From NCBI RefSeq assembly GCF_001425835.1, contig NZ_LMDP01000001.1, positions 1,545,838-1,609,837 of the forward strand: a stretch of 64,000 nucleotides of DNA, written 5' to 3'. The notes beneath the pieces were generated by a model. That model saw nothing but the letters and a program-made list of their open reading frames with translations. It made no database searches and had not been told where the DNA came from. This stretch comes from Afipia sp. Root123D2 (GTDB lineage Bacteria; Pseudomonadota; Alphaproteobacteria; Rhizobiales; Xanthobacteraceae). Below are positions 7,991 through 16,800 of the stretch, one piece after another (position 1 is the stretch's first letter; each line of letters begins with the position of its first letter). The position numbers were made by a program, and so were the translations under genes.

Positions 7991-8980
7991 ATGAAACTTG
8001 CTACCTTTCGAGTCAGTGGCCGCGACAAGATCGGCATCGTTCATGACAACGACGCCCGCGTGTTCGATCTCGCCGCCGCTGCCGCGCGCTCCGGTGCCGA
8101 CAATCCCGCTTTTGCCTCGATGCTGGCGCTGATCGATGCCGGCGAGACTGCGCTCGATGCTGCTCGCAGCCTGTTCGATCGTCACAGTAAGGACAGCGAT
8201 CTGTCAGTTCCGGTCGCCGGCACCGACATTCTGGCGCCCCTGCCCGAGCCTCGGCAGATGCGTGACGGCATGTCCTTCCCGCTGCACATCCTGCAAGCAC
8301 CGCGCGGGCAGCGAAAGCTTGCAGCGCGCGCGAAGAACGACATGGAGGAACTGGCGCGTATCGAAGCTGAACCGCTCGGCGAACTTCCCGAGGTTTATCG
8401 CAAGCAGCCGATCTTCTACATCACCAACCGCTTTAGCGTCCGCGGCACCAACACCACGGTGAAGTGGCCGCGCTACAGCAAGGTGATGGATTACGAACTC
8501 GAGTTCGGCATCATCACCAAAAACAAGGGAGCCAATATCTCCGCATCGAAGGCGCGCGATCACATCTTCGGTTACACCATCTTCAACGATTTCTCCGCGC
8601 GAGACGCGCAGCGGGTCGAAATGGAAGGCCGCCTCGGCCCGGCCAAGGGCAAGAGCTTCGATGGCGGCAACGTGCTCGGCCCCTGGATCGTGACTCCCGA
8701 CGAGATCGGAGATCCCTACAAGCTGAAGATGGAAGCGCGCATCAATGGCAAGATGCGCTCGCAGGGCACGACCGAAGGGATGCTGTTTCCGTTCGAGGAA
8801 ATCATCGCGCACGTCACCAAGGACGAGACCTTGATGCCGGGCGAATTCATCGGCTCTGGCACGGTCGGCAACGGCTGCGGCCTCGAGCTTGGCTGGTATC
8901 TCGAACACGGCGACACCATTGAGCTGGAGGTCGAGAAGATCGGCATTCTCAGGAACAAGGTCGAACGGCAGGACGTGTAA
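7991..8980 (+). CDS. fumarylacetoacetate hydrolase-family protein
   Basis: A 329-residue FAH-superfamily enzyme. The C-terminal two thirds form the FAH fold, with the metal-binding acidic pair in DYELEFGII (near residues 165-173) and the later stretch FNDFSARD. Family members hydrolyse C-C bonds of acylpyruvates or tautomerise or decarboxylate ring-cleavage products of aromatic compounds. The exact substrate cannot be told. GGAG lies just before the ATG. It is followed after 34 bases by a cyclase-family gene with its own ribosome site, and the pair looks like a two-gene catabolic operon. Confidence 0.88.
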   Translation: MKLATFRVSGRDKIGIVHDNDARVFDLAAAAARSGADNPAFASMLALIDAGETALDAARSLFDRHSKDSDLSVPVAGTDILAPLPEPRQMRDGMSFPLHILQAPRGQRKLAARAKNDMEELARIEAEPLGELPEVYRKQPIFYITNRFSVRGTNTTVKWPRYSKVMDYELEFGIITKNKGANISASKARDHIFGYTIFNDFSARDAQRVEMEGRLGPAKGKSFDGGNVLGPWIVTPDEIGDPYKLKMEARINGKMRSQGTTEGMLFPFEEIIAHVTKDETLMPGEFIGSGTVGNGCGLELGWYLEHGDTIELEVEKIGILRNKVERQDV

Positions 8981-9014
8981 TCGTTCGCATGCGCCGCAGC
9001 AGGAGACCCCTCCG

Positions 9015-9791
9015 ATGGTCCGCAGACTGATCGATATTTCCGTTCCTCTGCAGAACGATGTGCCTGCTGATCCGCCGGGTAACCACCCGACGATCCAGTA
9101 CATCGATCATCAGCAGGGGCTGCCGCGGATGCTGCAGTTCTTCGACGGCCTCAAGAAGGAGGATCTTCCGGATGGTCAGGGCTGGGCGGTCGAGACCGTT
9201 CAGTTGTCGACGCATAACGGCACTCATCTCGACGCGCCGTATCATTTCCACCCGACAATGAATCGCGGCGAGCGATCATGGACCATCGACGAAGTGCCGC
9301 TGGATTGGTGTTTCCAGCCCGGTGTTAAACTCGACTTCCGTCACCTCCCGGACGGTTATGTCGCGACCGCCAAGGATGTCGAAAACGAACTGAAGCGGAT
9401 CGGCCATACGCTGAAGCCGCTCGAAATCGTCGTGGTCAATACCAGTGGCGGCGCGAAATACGGCCAGCCGGACTATGTCAACTCGGGCTGCGGCATGGGT
9501 TACGAGGCGACGATGTATCTGCTCGAACGCGGCGTGCGGCTGACGGGCATCGACGGCTGGAGCTGGGATGCGCCGTTCGTCTTTACGGCGAAACGATATG
9601 CCGAAACCAAAGACGCAAGCCTGATCTGGGAGGGGCACAAGGCGGGGCGCCACATTGGTTACTGCCATATCGAAAAATTACACAATCTTGAACTGCTTCC
9701 CTCCACCGGTTTCACGGTGTCGTGTTTTCCGGTCAAGATCGAGCGCGCGTCTGCCGGCTGGACCCGAGCGGTTGCCATTATCGACGCCTGA
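9015..9791 (+). CDS. cyclase-family (kynurenine formamidase-like) hydrolase
   Basis: A 258-residue protein of the cyclase/kynurenine formamidase superfamily. The zinc or manganese motif HNGTHLDAPYHF lies near residues 74-85, and a second conserved part is NSGCGMGYEA. Family members hydrolyse amides or lactones, for example N-formylkynurenine or polyketide-like rings. I start the gene at ATG 9015, with AGGAGA nine bases upstream; the frame stays open further upstream but overlaps the previous gene. Its pairing with an FAH-family hydrolase suggests two successive steps in degradation of one compound, perhaps aromatic. That link is an inference. Confidence 0.88.
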   Translation: MVRRLIDISVPLQNDVPADPPGNHPTIQYIDHQQGLPRMLQFFDGLKKEDLPDGQGWAVETVQLSTHNGTHLDAPYHFHPTMNRGERSWTIDEVPLDWCFQPGVKLDFRHLPDGYVATAKDVENELKRIGHTLKPLEIVVVNTSGGAKYGQPDYVNSGCGMGYEATMYLLERGVRLTGIDGWSWDAPFVFTAKRYAETKDASLIWEGHKAGRHIGYCHIEKLHNLELLPSTGFTVSCFPVKIERASAGWTRAVAIIDA

Positions 9792-9875
9792 GGTCGGTAA
9801 AATTTCCGCACGTCAGGCTTGATGAGAGCTAAGCTCGAATCCGGCCGGTCACGATTCCGCAGAATGGAGATTTCC

Positions 9876-10448
9876 ATGACGACGCCCCAGGATATGGATC
9901 GCCTTCAAACCAGAATGAAAGAAGCCGTTCAGGCGCACTGGAAGGGATTTCTGATCGAGGGCATCGTCCTCGTCATTATCGGTCTGGCCGCCATCATCGT
10001 GCCACCGCTGGCCAGCATCGCGGTTGCGGTCTTTCTCGGCTGGATGTTCCTGATCAGCGGCGCGGTCGGCTTGTTCCTGACCTTTTCGGCACGGGAGGCT
10101 CCCGGCTTCTGGTGGGCCTTGTTGTCGGCTGTCGTTGCCATTGCCGCTGGCGTCGTCCTGCTCTGGCGACCGATGCAGGGGACCCTCACCCTGACGATCA
10201 TCCTCGGGGCTTATTTCGTCGCCGAAGGTGTCGCGACCATCATGTATGCCATCGAGCACAGACGCGAACTGACCGGCCGCTGGGGCTGGCTGATGACCGC
10301 AGGTCTGGTGGATATTCTGATCGCAGGCATGATCATCACAGGCCTGCCCGGCTCCGCCGCGTGGGCTATCGGTCTGCTGGTCGGCATCAACCTGGTTTTC
10401 GGCGGCACGTCGCTGATCGGGATGGCACTGGCCGCGCGGAAGCCCTGA
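9876..10448 (+). CDS. HdeD-like DUF308 membrane protein
   Basis: A 190-residue protein with about six hydrophobic helices in paired arrangement, such as LIEGIVLVIIGLAAIIVPPL and IAVAVFLGWMFLISGAVGLF. This is the DUF308/HdeD pattern, linked in Escherichia coli to acid resistance at high cell density. The role in this organism is not known. The ATG at 9876 was chosen because GGAGA lies just before it; another ATG at 9864 is in frame. The stop is only four bases from the convergent small secreted-protein gene. Confidence 0.85.
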   Translation: MTTPQDMDRLQTRMKEAVQAHWKGFLIEGIVLVIIGLAAIIVPPLASIAVAVFLGWMFLISGAVGLFLTFSAREAPGFWWALLSAVVAIAAGVVLLWRPMQGTLTLTIILGAYFVAEGVATIMYAIEHRRELTGRWGWLMTAGLVDILIAGMIITGLPGSAAWAIGLLVGINLVFGGTSLIGMALAARKP

Positions 10449-10452
10449 GCGC

Positions 10453-10728
10453 TCAGCAGCCTCTGCAGATGCTCTTGATCTTGCGGTTGAGTTCCCTGTC
10501 TTCCGCCGACTCCTGGAGGTTGTTCTCGGACGGGACCGCATCCCGTCTCGGCTGAGCATGGCCGACGGGCGCCGATCCAGTGACACGAGAATCCGGCGAG
10601 AGCGACGGAGGCACAGTCGGATTGGCAGGACCCGACGACGCCGGGCCGCTGCCGCGGGCACCTTGCGCGAGCGCCAACGAGCTGCCGGCGACAAACACGC
10701 TCAAAGTCAGAACGATCAGTTTTCGCAT
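10453..10728 (-). CDS. small secreted hypothetical protein, 91 residues
   Basis: A clear signal peptide (MRKLIVLTLSVFVAGSSLAL, cleavage probably after the following Ala) is followed by a Pro/Ser/Gly-rich, probably unstructured region. A short charged C-terminal helix ends in the cysteine pair ICRGC. I do not recognise a family. AGGAGA precedes the ATG. It lies 24 bases downstream of the 64-residue membrane-protein gene and is probably the last gene of the epmA-epmB transcript. The two C-terminal cysteines could form a disulfide or bind metal or heme, though no CXXCH motif is present. Confidence 0.7.
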   Translation of the reverse strand: MRKLIVLTLSVFVAGSSLALAQGARGSGPASSGPANPTVPPSLSPDSRVTGSAPVGHAQPRRDAVPSENNLQESAEDRELNRKIKSICRGC

Positions 10729-10752
10729 GTTACGTCTCCTGCGAAATTTTCC

Positions 10753-10947
10753 TTAAGAACGACCCGGTAATTCGATTGTTCCGCAATTCCTGCGGCCTTG
10801 CGCGGTACAATCCTGGGCCTTGCGAACATCGGCCATCGTCCCAAGCAACCAGATTCCCGCGGCCACCAACACGATAAAAAAGCCGAGCATCACAATATTC
10901 TCAAGACCGCGATTATCATCGTCCTCTGGCGGCTTGTTGTCACTCAT
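10753..10947 (-). CDS. small membrane protein coupled to epmB, 64 residues
   Basis: The start codon sits inside the end of epmB, with an 8-base overlap, which implies translational coupling. The protein has an acidic N-terminus (MSDNKPPEDDDNRG), one transmembrane helix (IVMLGFFIVLVAAGIWLLG) and a periplasmic tail with two cysteines (DCTAQGRRNC). I know no function for it. The frame continues upstream inside epmB, but that part is a shadow. Its position suggests a link to the EF-P modification genes or simple hitch-hiking on their message. Confidence 0.7.
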   Translation of the reverse strand: MSDNKPPEDDDNRGLENIVMLGFFIVLVAAGIWLLGTMADVRKAQDCTAQGRRNCGTIELPGRS

Positions 10948-12013
10948 CCAGAGTAGACCCTCGAGGCGGATATTTGTGAACATCGCCGCAATAATCAACG
11001 ACACGGTATGTCGGCTGTTCTTCACGTTCGCGCGAAAGATATTCCGGGCCGATCGGCACCTTTCCCTTGCCGCCGGGAATGTCGAGAACATAGTCCGGCT
11101 GGCAGAGGCCAGACACCCGGCCGCGCAGCTCTCGCATCAGGGCCTGCCCCTCCTCGATCGTCGTCCGCAAATGCGCGGTCCCCGGCGCAAGGTCGCCATG
11201 ATGAAGATAGTAAGGCTTGATCCGGCATTCCACAAAGCCGCGCATCAAGGCCGCCAGTGTCGCGGCGTCGTCATTCACACCGCGCAACAACACAGACTGG
11301 CTGACGAGCGGAATTCCCGCATCTGCCATACGTGCGATCGCCGCTTGTACAGTCTCACTGAGCTCGCGCGGATGGTTGGCATGGACCGCGACCCACGTCG
11401 TCGCATTCGCCGTTTGCAAGGCGTCGACGACCTCATCGGTGACCCGCGCGGGATCTGCGACCGGCACGCGGGTGTGGATGCGGATGACCTTGACGTGCGC
11501 GATTGCCGCCAAATCGGACATGATCTCGCGCAAGCGCCGCGCCGACAACATCAGCGGATCGCCGCCGGTCAGGATCACTTCCCAGATTTGCGGATGAGCA
11601 CGGATATATTCGAGACCGTTGCGATAGGCTTCCGTGGACAAGGCCGTCTCTTTCCCCGGCCCCACCATCTCGCGCCGAAAGCAGAAGCGGCAATAGACAG
11701 CGCAGACGTGCACCAGCTTGAACAGCACGCGGTCCGGATACCGATGGACAATGCCTTCCACTGGCGAATGGGGATGGTCGCCGATCGGATCGGCGTTCTC
11801 ACCCGGTTGGATAACGAGTTCTGCCGCGTCGGGAATGTATTGCCGCGAGATCGGATCGTTGGGATCGGAGGGGTCGATCAGCCCGGCGACCTCCGGCGTG
11901 ACAGCGACGGCATAACGCGCGGCCACCCGTTCAAGATCGGCAAGCGTCTCGTGCGGCGCAAGGCCGTGAGCCACAAGCTCTTCAGGACGGCGAAGGACGG
12001 TGGAAACTTTCAT
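10940..12013 (-). CDS. epmB: EF-P beta-lysylation protein EpmB (lysine 2,3-aminomutase-like)
   Basis: A 357-residue radical-SAM enzyme of the lysine 2,3-aminomutase family. The iron-sulfur motif is Cys104-x3-Cys108-x2-Cys111 (CAVYCRFC). A KAM-like barrel follows (LTGGDPLMLS), and a C-terminal GGKGK carries the expected PLP-binding lysine. EpmB makes (R)-beta-lysine from L-lysine, which EpmA then attaches to elongation factor P. Its start overlaps the stop of epmA by four bases (ATGA), so the two are translationally coupled. efp itself is divergent. It is a typical EpmB and much shorter than clostridial catabolic aminomutases. Confidence 0.92.
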   Translation of the reverse strand: MKVSTVLRRPEELVAHGLAPHETLADLERVAARYAVAVTPEVAGLIDPSDPNDPISRQYIPDAAELVIQPGENADPIGDHPHSPVEGIVHRYPDRVLFKLVHVCAVYCRFCFRREMVGPGKETALSTEAYRNGLEYIRAHPQIWEVILTGGDPLMLSARRLREIMSDLAAIAHVKVIRIHTRVPVADPARVTDEVVDALQTANATTWVAVHANHPRELSETVQAAIARMADAGIPLVSQSVLLRGVNDDAATLAALMRGFVECRIKPYYLHHGDLAPGTAHLRTTIEEGQALMRELRGRVSGLCQPDYVLDIPGGKGKVPIGPEYLSREREEQPTYRVVDYCGDVHKYPPRGSTLDE

Positions 12014-13062
12014 GATGCTCCTGCAGGAGGCTGCCAGATCACCTGGTCGACACGTGTAGCACCGCTGGCCAGCATGACCAGCCGATCGAAACCGAGCGCC
12101 ACGCCGCTGGCCGGCGGCATCTGTGAAACCGCTGCGAGAAAATCCTCGTCGAGCGGATAGCGTTCGCCGTAACGCCGCTGCTTTTCATCCATCGCGGCGC
12201 TGAATCGTCGCCGCTGCTCATTTGCGTCGATCAGTTCGCCGAAGCCGTTGGCGAGTTCGACCCCGCAGGCATAAATTTCGAACCGTTCTGCGACACGCGG
12301 ATCAGACGATTTGACTCGCGCCAGTGCTGCTTCCGGTGAGGGATATTCATAAAGCACGGTCAGCCGCTCCTGCCCCAGGTGCGGCTCGACATGTTCGATT
12401 AGCACCTTGCTGAAGATGTCCGACCAGGTGTCATCGGGCGTGATACGAACAATGTCTGCCGCCGCGTGTGCCAACGCATCACGATCGGTGCTTTCTCCCA
12501 CAATGGTGGCAAGCAGATCGACCTTGGCAAATCGCACAAAGGCATTAGCCACCGTGAGCATCTCCGGTTCGGCGAACGGGTCCGCCGTCTTGCCGCGAAA
12601 CGAAAACGATCCGGTGCCGGTGGTTTGCGCCGCATGCGCGATGACGGTGATGCAATCAGCCATCACCGCCTCATAAGTTTCGTTGGCGCGGTACCACTCC
12701 AGCATCGTGAACTCGGTCAGATGCAATGCGCCGCCCTCGCGATCGCGGAACACGCGAGCAAACTCCACGATCTTGTTCTCACCTGCCGCCAGCAGCTTCT
12801 TGCAGGCGAATTCCGGAGATGTCCGCAGGTAGCGTCGCGATGTCTCGCCTGCCGCTGACAGCAGGTCCGTCGCCGGCGCATGGAGATGGGTCTCGTTGCC
12901 CGGTGAAACCTGCAAAACGCCGGTTTCGACCTCGGTGAACCCCTCGGCCTCGAACCACGCCCGGGTGGCCCGGGTAATGGCCGTCCGCGCCTGCAGGAAC
13001 GGTTTGCGATCCTGATAACGCTGCGGAATCCACCATGGCGAGGGCACATCCACCGGCTTCAT
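12010..13062 (-). CDS. epmA: EF-P beta-lysine ligase EpmA (PoxA/GenX)
   Basis: A 350-residue class II lysyl-tRNA-synthetase-like catalytic domain without the anticodon-binding domain, which is the hallmark of EpmA. Class II motifs are visible: TEVETGVLQVSPGNETHLHA, then RYLRTSPEFACKKLL and the motif 2 stretch EFARVFRDREG, and GVALGFDRLVML as motif 3. The enzyme ligates beta-lysine to the conserved lysine of EF-P. It is the first gene of the leftward unit epmA-epmB-small membrane protein-small secreted protein. efp starts 135 bases away on the other strand. Confidence 0.93.
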   Translation of the reverse strand: MKPVDVPSPWWIPQRYQDRKPFLQARTAITRATRAWFEAEGFTEVETGVLQVSPGNETHLHAPATDLLSAAGETSRRYLRTSPEFACKKLLAAGENKIVEFARVFRDREGGALHLTEFTMLEWYRANETYEAVMADCITVIAHAAQTTGTGSFSFRGKTADPFAEPEMLTVANAFVRFAKVDLLATIVGESTDRDALAHAAADIVRITPDDTWSDIFSKVLIEHVEPHLGQERLTVLYEYPSPEAALARVKSSDPRVAERFEIYACGVELANGFGELIDANEQRRRFSAAMDEKQRRYGERYPLDEDFLAAVSQMPPASGVALGFDRLVMLASGATRVDQVIWQPPAGAS

Positions 13063-13197
13063 GGCCCAAAAGCCCGGTTTTGGCGCAAAATGCTGGCATA
13101 TACGCGATAAATCAGTATGTTGCGGCCCGAAACTACCCGGCCGGCCCCAGCACCGAATCCATTCGGCGCCCGGCTTCGAACATCAGGGAATTTATCT

Positions 13198-13764
13198 GTG
13201 AGAGTCATCGCCAGTTCGATCCGCAAGGGCAACATCATTGAGCAGGACGGCAAGCTATATGTCGTCTTGACCGCGGAGAACATCCACCCCGGCAAGGGAA
13301 CCCCGGTCAGCCAGATCGAAATGCGCCGAATCAGCGACGGTGTGAAGATCTCCGAACGCTACAAGACCACCGATCAGGTCGAGCGCGCCTTCGTCGAAGA
13401 TCGCGACTTCAACTACCTCTACGAAGACAGCGATGGCTTCCATTTCATGAACAACGAGAACTACGACCAGCTTCTCGTCCCCAAGGACGTTGTCGGCAGT
13501 GCCGCGCCGTATCTGCAGGAGAACATGACCGTCAAGCTTTCGATCCACGAAAACATTGCGGTCTCCATCACCCTGCCCCAGCGCGCCACACTCGAAGTCG
13601 TCGAAACCGAGCCCGTCACCAAGGGCCAGACCGCATCGTCGTCCTACAAGCCGGCAATGCTGTCCAACGGCGTGCGAACGGCGGTGCCACCTCATATCGG
13701 TACCGGAACGCGTATTGTCGTGCTGACCGAGGACGGCTCGTACGTCGAACGTGCCAAGGACTAA
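13198..13764 (+). CDS. efp: elongation factor P
   Basis: A 188-residue, three-domain EF-P that relieves ribosome stalling at polyproline stretches. Domain I carries the loop NIHPGKGTP, with Lys33 in the position modified by EpmA. The start is GTG at 13198, preceded by AGGGAA; the upstream extension of the frame does not resemble EF-P. The modification genes epmA and epmB are immediately divergent, which fits beta-lysylation rather than rhamnosylation. The next gene (M23 endopeptidase) starts 17 bases after the stop and may be co-transcribed. Confidence 0.97.
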   Translation: MRVIASSIRKGNIIEQDGKLYVVLTAENIHPGKGTPVSQIEMRRISDGVKISERYKTTDQVERAFVEDRDFNYLYEDSDGFHFMNNENYDQLLVPKDVVGSAAPYLQENMTVKLSIHENIAVSITLPQRATLEVVETEPVTKGQTASSSYKPAMLSNGVRTAVPPHIGTGTRIVVLTEDGSYVERAKD

Positions 13765-13781
13765 TAGCTGACGGAGTTGAT

Positions 13782-15494
13782 TTGACGCGGGGGCGCGCTG
13801 CAGATCGGGGAAACAGGGCATCCAGCCACATTGCCGGATGCCTCCTCGGTGCCATGGCAGCGACGCTTTCACCCGGAAGCCTCCGCGACAGCCGCGCCGA
13901 CGAATTCAGAACGCCGCCGATCTCCGTCGTACAGCCGGATTGGCGGGCCGCCGTCAATCAGCTCAGGGCTGAAACTGCCAGGCTCGCGGCAAGCGCGGAG
14001 CGCTTCACGTTTATGGCCGGTCGCCGATTTCGGCGGCCGGACCAGCAGCCCTCACCGGCGTGGCGGCAACTTAACGCAATCACCTCTGATATCTTCCCTG
14101 GTATCAATCGCAGCCCGGTGCCGGTGCTGCTTCCGTTCGATACCGCGAAATTCGTGACGGAGCGTACTGCTGCCACGCCGCCAAATTCGTCGCTGACGAA
14201 CTATCAAGCCGGGTTTCAGCCCGCCAGCATGTTTGATGCCGGCCCTGCGGGCTATGATGCTGTGTTCACACTGCAGCCCGGCGATGGAGAGAGCTTGCCG
14301 CGCCGCGTCTATGCGAAACCGGTTCAAGTCCAGATCACCGGCTCGCTCCTGCTCTACGACATTGATGATCCGCGGGGCGGCCAGGGTGCGCCGGTCAAAT
14401 CACTGGCGTCGCAGTACCCCGATCTACGCCGCGTCATCCGTGAAGGCTTCGTCCGCTACGCGTTCACGCGCTTCGGCGTTCCTTATGTTGTTTTCATTCA
14501 TTGCCTCGATAGCGCCCCGCGCAAGAAGCGGCTGGCCTGCCGCGAAGCCTCGGCGGTCGCAGAGCATTTCCTGCAAGCCCTGCGCGTGACTGGCGGGATG
14601 CCTGCTGCATCGCGCCCCAACATTGTATCGGAACGCGCCGAAAGGCCGATCGCGGCGTCGCCGGATTTCACCTACCGGCGCTCCGGCGAAATCATCGCCA
14701 ACAGCGGCTACAAGAGTCAGCCCGGTCATCGCGACAATACAGTGTACGCGCAGATCCGCTTTCCACTGGCTGATGCACCAGCCTATGCGAACTCGCAATC
14801 GTTCATGAACTGGGGCGATTGCTATCACACCGGGCGGGCGGGATGGCGACCGGTAAAAGGCGATCACTATCGTTGCAAGCGCAACGACAAGCCGCTGGTG
14901 TTCGATGAATCCGCCAAGGAAAACTATAGCTACCCTTGGCAGGATAATTTCTGCGAAACCCGCGATTTCGAAGTCGGACAATGCGCCAACGGTTACGGTC
15001 ATCAGGGTCAGGACATTCGTCCACCCTCCTGTTCAATGAAAAATGACGGTGCCGACCGCTGTCTGCCCGGCCTTTTCGCAGCCGTCGCGGTGCGTGACGG
15101 CACCATCATCCGCGGAGCGAAGCAGCAGGCGGTGCACCTCGTCATCAACACCCGCAACGAGCACATCCGATTTCGCTACATGCACATGAACCCGGTGCAT
15201 CTCGATGCCGATCATGTCTTGCACGGACGTCGCGTAGCCGAGGGTGAGAAAATCGGCATGGTGGCGAATTTCCAGGATTATGTCGGCGGGACCACAAGCC
15301 ATCTGCATTTCGACGTTCAGGTGTTCACGCGCGACGGCTGGCTGTGGGTCAATCCTTACGTCACACTGATCTCGGCTTATGAGCGTTTGATCGGAGGCCA
15401 TGGCCGCGAATATACGCCGCCCTCGCCTGACAAGCCTGCCATCGCGCATGCGGAACCGGCCGAATCCAAAGCGGCAGACGCCGTCAGCCGTTAA
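13782..15494 (+). CDS. M23-family cell-wall metallopeptidase
   Basis: A 570-residue protein with a C-terminal LytM/M23 domain. The metal ligands appear in GYGHQGQDI (the HxxxD motif, near residue 408) and in the HLHFDV motif near residue 507, with MHMNPVH between them. M23 enzymes cleave peptidoglycan cross-links. The N-terminus has a weak export signal (AGCLLGAMAATLSPGSL). About 350 residues of unassigned sequence precede the peptidase domain, so much of the protein is of unknown function. The start is TTG at 13782 with GGAG five bases upstream; an in-frame ATG at 13854 is possible. It sits between efp and a transglycosylase gene. Confidence 0.83.
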   Translation: MTRGRAADRGNRASSHIAGCLLGAMAATLSPGSLRDSRADEFRTPPISVVQPDWRAAVNQLRAETARLAASAERFTFMAGRRFRRPDQQPSPAWRQLNAITSDIFPGINRSPVPVLLPFDTAKFVTERTAATPPNSSLTNYQAGFQPASMFDAGPAGYDAVFTLQPGDGESLPRRVYAKPVQVQITGSLLLYDIDDPRGGQGAPVKSLASQYPDLRRVIREGFVRYAFTRFGVPYVVFIHCLDSAPRKKRLACREASAVAEHFLQALRVTGGMPAASRPNIVSERAERPIAASPDFTYRRSGEIIANSGYKSQPGHRDNTVYAQIRFPLADAPAYANSQSFMNWGDCYHTGRAGWRPVKGDHYRCKRNDKPLVFDESAKENYSYPWQDNFCETRDFEVGQCANGYGHQGQDIRPPSCSMKNDGADRCLPGLFAAVAVRDGTIIRGAKQQAVHLVINTRNEHIRFRYMHMNPVHLDADHVLHGRRVAEGEKIGMVANFQDYVGGTTSHLHFDVQVFTRDGWLWVNPYVTLISAYERLIGGHGREYTPPSPDKPAIAHAEPAESKAADAVSR

Positions 15495-15558
15495 GTGACC
15501 GCGGCCTGCGGCGGATTGGGCTTTGCGGGAACCACGTTGCCGCCGCTAGACTGTTCTC

Positions 15559-16797
15559 ATGAGCAAACCCGATTCCCGTCTTTTTCCGACTTCGGTGACG
15601 CGCCGCGATATTCTGATTGGCGCGGCGAGCGCGAGTGCATTGGTTTTGACAGTGGAAGCTGCGGCCGCGGCGCCGGAAGGCTTCGATCAATGGCGCGATG
15701 CCTTCCGTGCACGCGCCCGCGCCAAGGGCGTATCCGACGCCACCTACACCCGCGTGATGGGCCGCATCGAGCCCGACATGAGCGTGTTCGCAAAAATGAA
15801 GAAGCAGCCAGAGTTTCATGAGCAACTCTGGCAATACATCAACCGCCGTGTCTCCGACTGGCGTATGGAAGCGGGCAAGGTCGCGCTGCAAAAATACGGC
15901 GCGCTGTTCTCGCGGATCGAAAAGGATTTCGGCGTCGAACGCGGCACTCTGCTCGCACTGTGGGGCGTCGAAACCGCGTTCGGCGATCCGTTGGTCCAGA
16001 AGAACCATATGCGCCCGGTCTTCCCCTCGCTTGCTGCCCTGGCGTGGCGCGAGCCGCGCCGACGATCTTACTGGGAAACCGAACTGATCAACGCGTTGCG
16101 CATTGTCGACAAAGGCTGGAGCACTCCGGACGAAATGCGCGGGTCGTGGGCCGGCGCCATGGGGCACACTCAATGGATGCCGGAAGTCTGGCTCAATGTC
16201 GGGTTCGACTATGATGGCGACGGACGCGTGTCACCATTCGGTAGTCCCGCAGACGCGCTCGGGTCGAGTGCGCGCTATCTCGTCAATCGCGGAAAATATC
16301 GCCGCAATGAACATTGGGGTTACGAGGTGCGCAGCAGCAGCGGAGCGGGCGGCAAACGTTCTTATACCGACTGGGCGGCCTCCGGGGTCACCCGCGCCGA
16401 CGGCAAATCGTTTCCACGGCCTAGCGACATGGCGCAGTTGTGGACGCCGGTGCAAGGCGGTCCGTCATTCCTGCTGGGGCAAAATTTCTACGCGGTGAAA
16501 AGCTACAATCCGTCGATGAACTACGCGCTGGCGATCGTTCATCTCGGCGACCGTATCCTCGGCGACGGGCCGTTCATCCACCCGTTCCCCGGCTCGGAAC
16601 GCGCGCTGACGTTGGCCGAAGTGCAGGAAATGCAAACGCGGCTGACTAAGGCCGGGTTCGATACCGGCGGCACCGACGGCCGCGTCGGCAACGATACCAT
16701 GAAGGCTGTGAAGGATTTCCAGATCAAGGCCGGATTATCGCCGGCAGACGGCTATGGCGGCCTCAAGGTGCTCGCACGCCTGCGGCAGGGCACTTAG
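15559..16797 (+). CDS. lytic murein transglycosylase (MltB type) with PG-binding domain
   Basis: A 412-residue exported enzyme. The N-terminal twin-arginine-like signal contains TRRDILIG and an Ala-rich cleavage region. The MltB-type transglycosylase domain runs from about residue 45 to 330, with the catalytic Glu in LWGVETAFG and the conserved GSWAGAMGHTQWMP. The last 65 residues form a peptidoglycan-binding domain (MQTRLTKAGFDTGGTDGRVG). The enzyme cuts glycan strands to give 1,6-anhydro ends, whose recycling needs AnmK, encoded elsewhere in the window. It follows the M23 gene by 64 bases and converges on recJ. Confidence 0.92.
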   Translation: MSKPDSRLFPTSVTRRDILIGAASASALVLTVEAAAAAPEGFDQWRDAFRARARAKGVSDATYTRVMGRIEPDMSVFAKMKKQPEFHEQLWQYINRRVSDWRMEAGKVALQKYGALFSRIEKDFGVERGTLLALWGVETAFGDPLVQKNHMRPVFPSLAALAWREPRRRSYWETELINALRIVDKGWSTPDEMRGSWAGAMGHTQWMPEVWLNVGFDYDGDGRVSPFGSPADALGSSARYLVNRGKYRRNEHWGYEVRSSSGAGGKRSYTDWAASGVTRADGKSFPRPSDMAQLWTPVQGGPSFLLGQNFYAVKSYNPSMNYALAIVHLGDRILGDGPFIHPFPGSERALTLAEVQEMQTRLTKAGFDTGGTDGRVGNDTMKAVKDFQIKAGLSPADGYGGLKVLARLRQGT

Positions 16798-16800
16798 CCG

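Noticed and set aside
15559-15660. Twin-arginine signal of the MltB-type protein as evidence for a cofactor enzyme
   Set aside because: The Arg-Arg stretch is present, but the mature protein is clearly a transglycosylase; the signal may be used for the Sec or Tat path and says nothing more.
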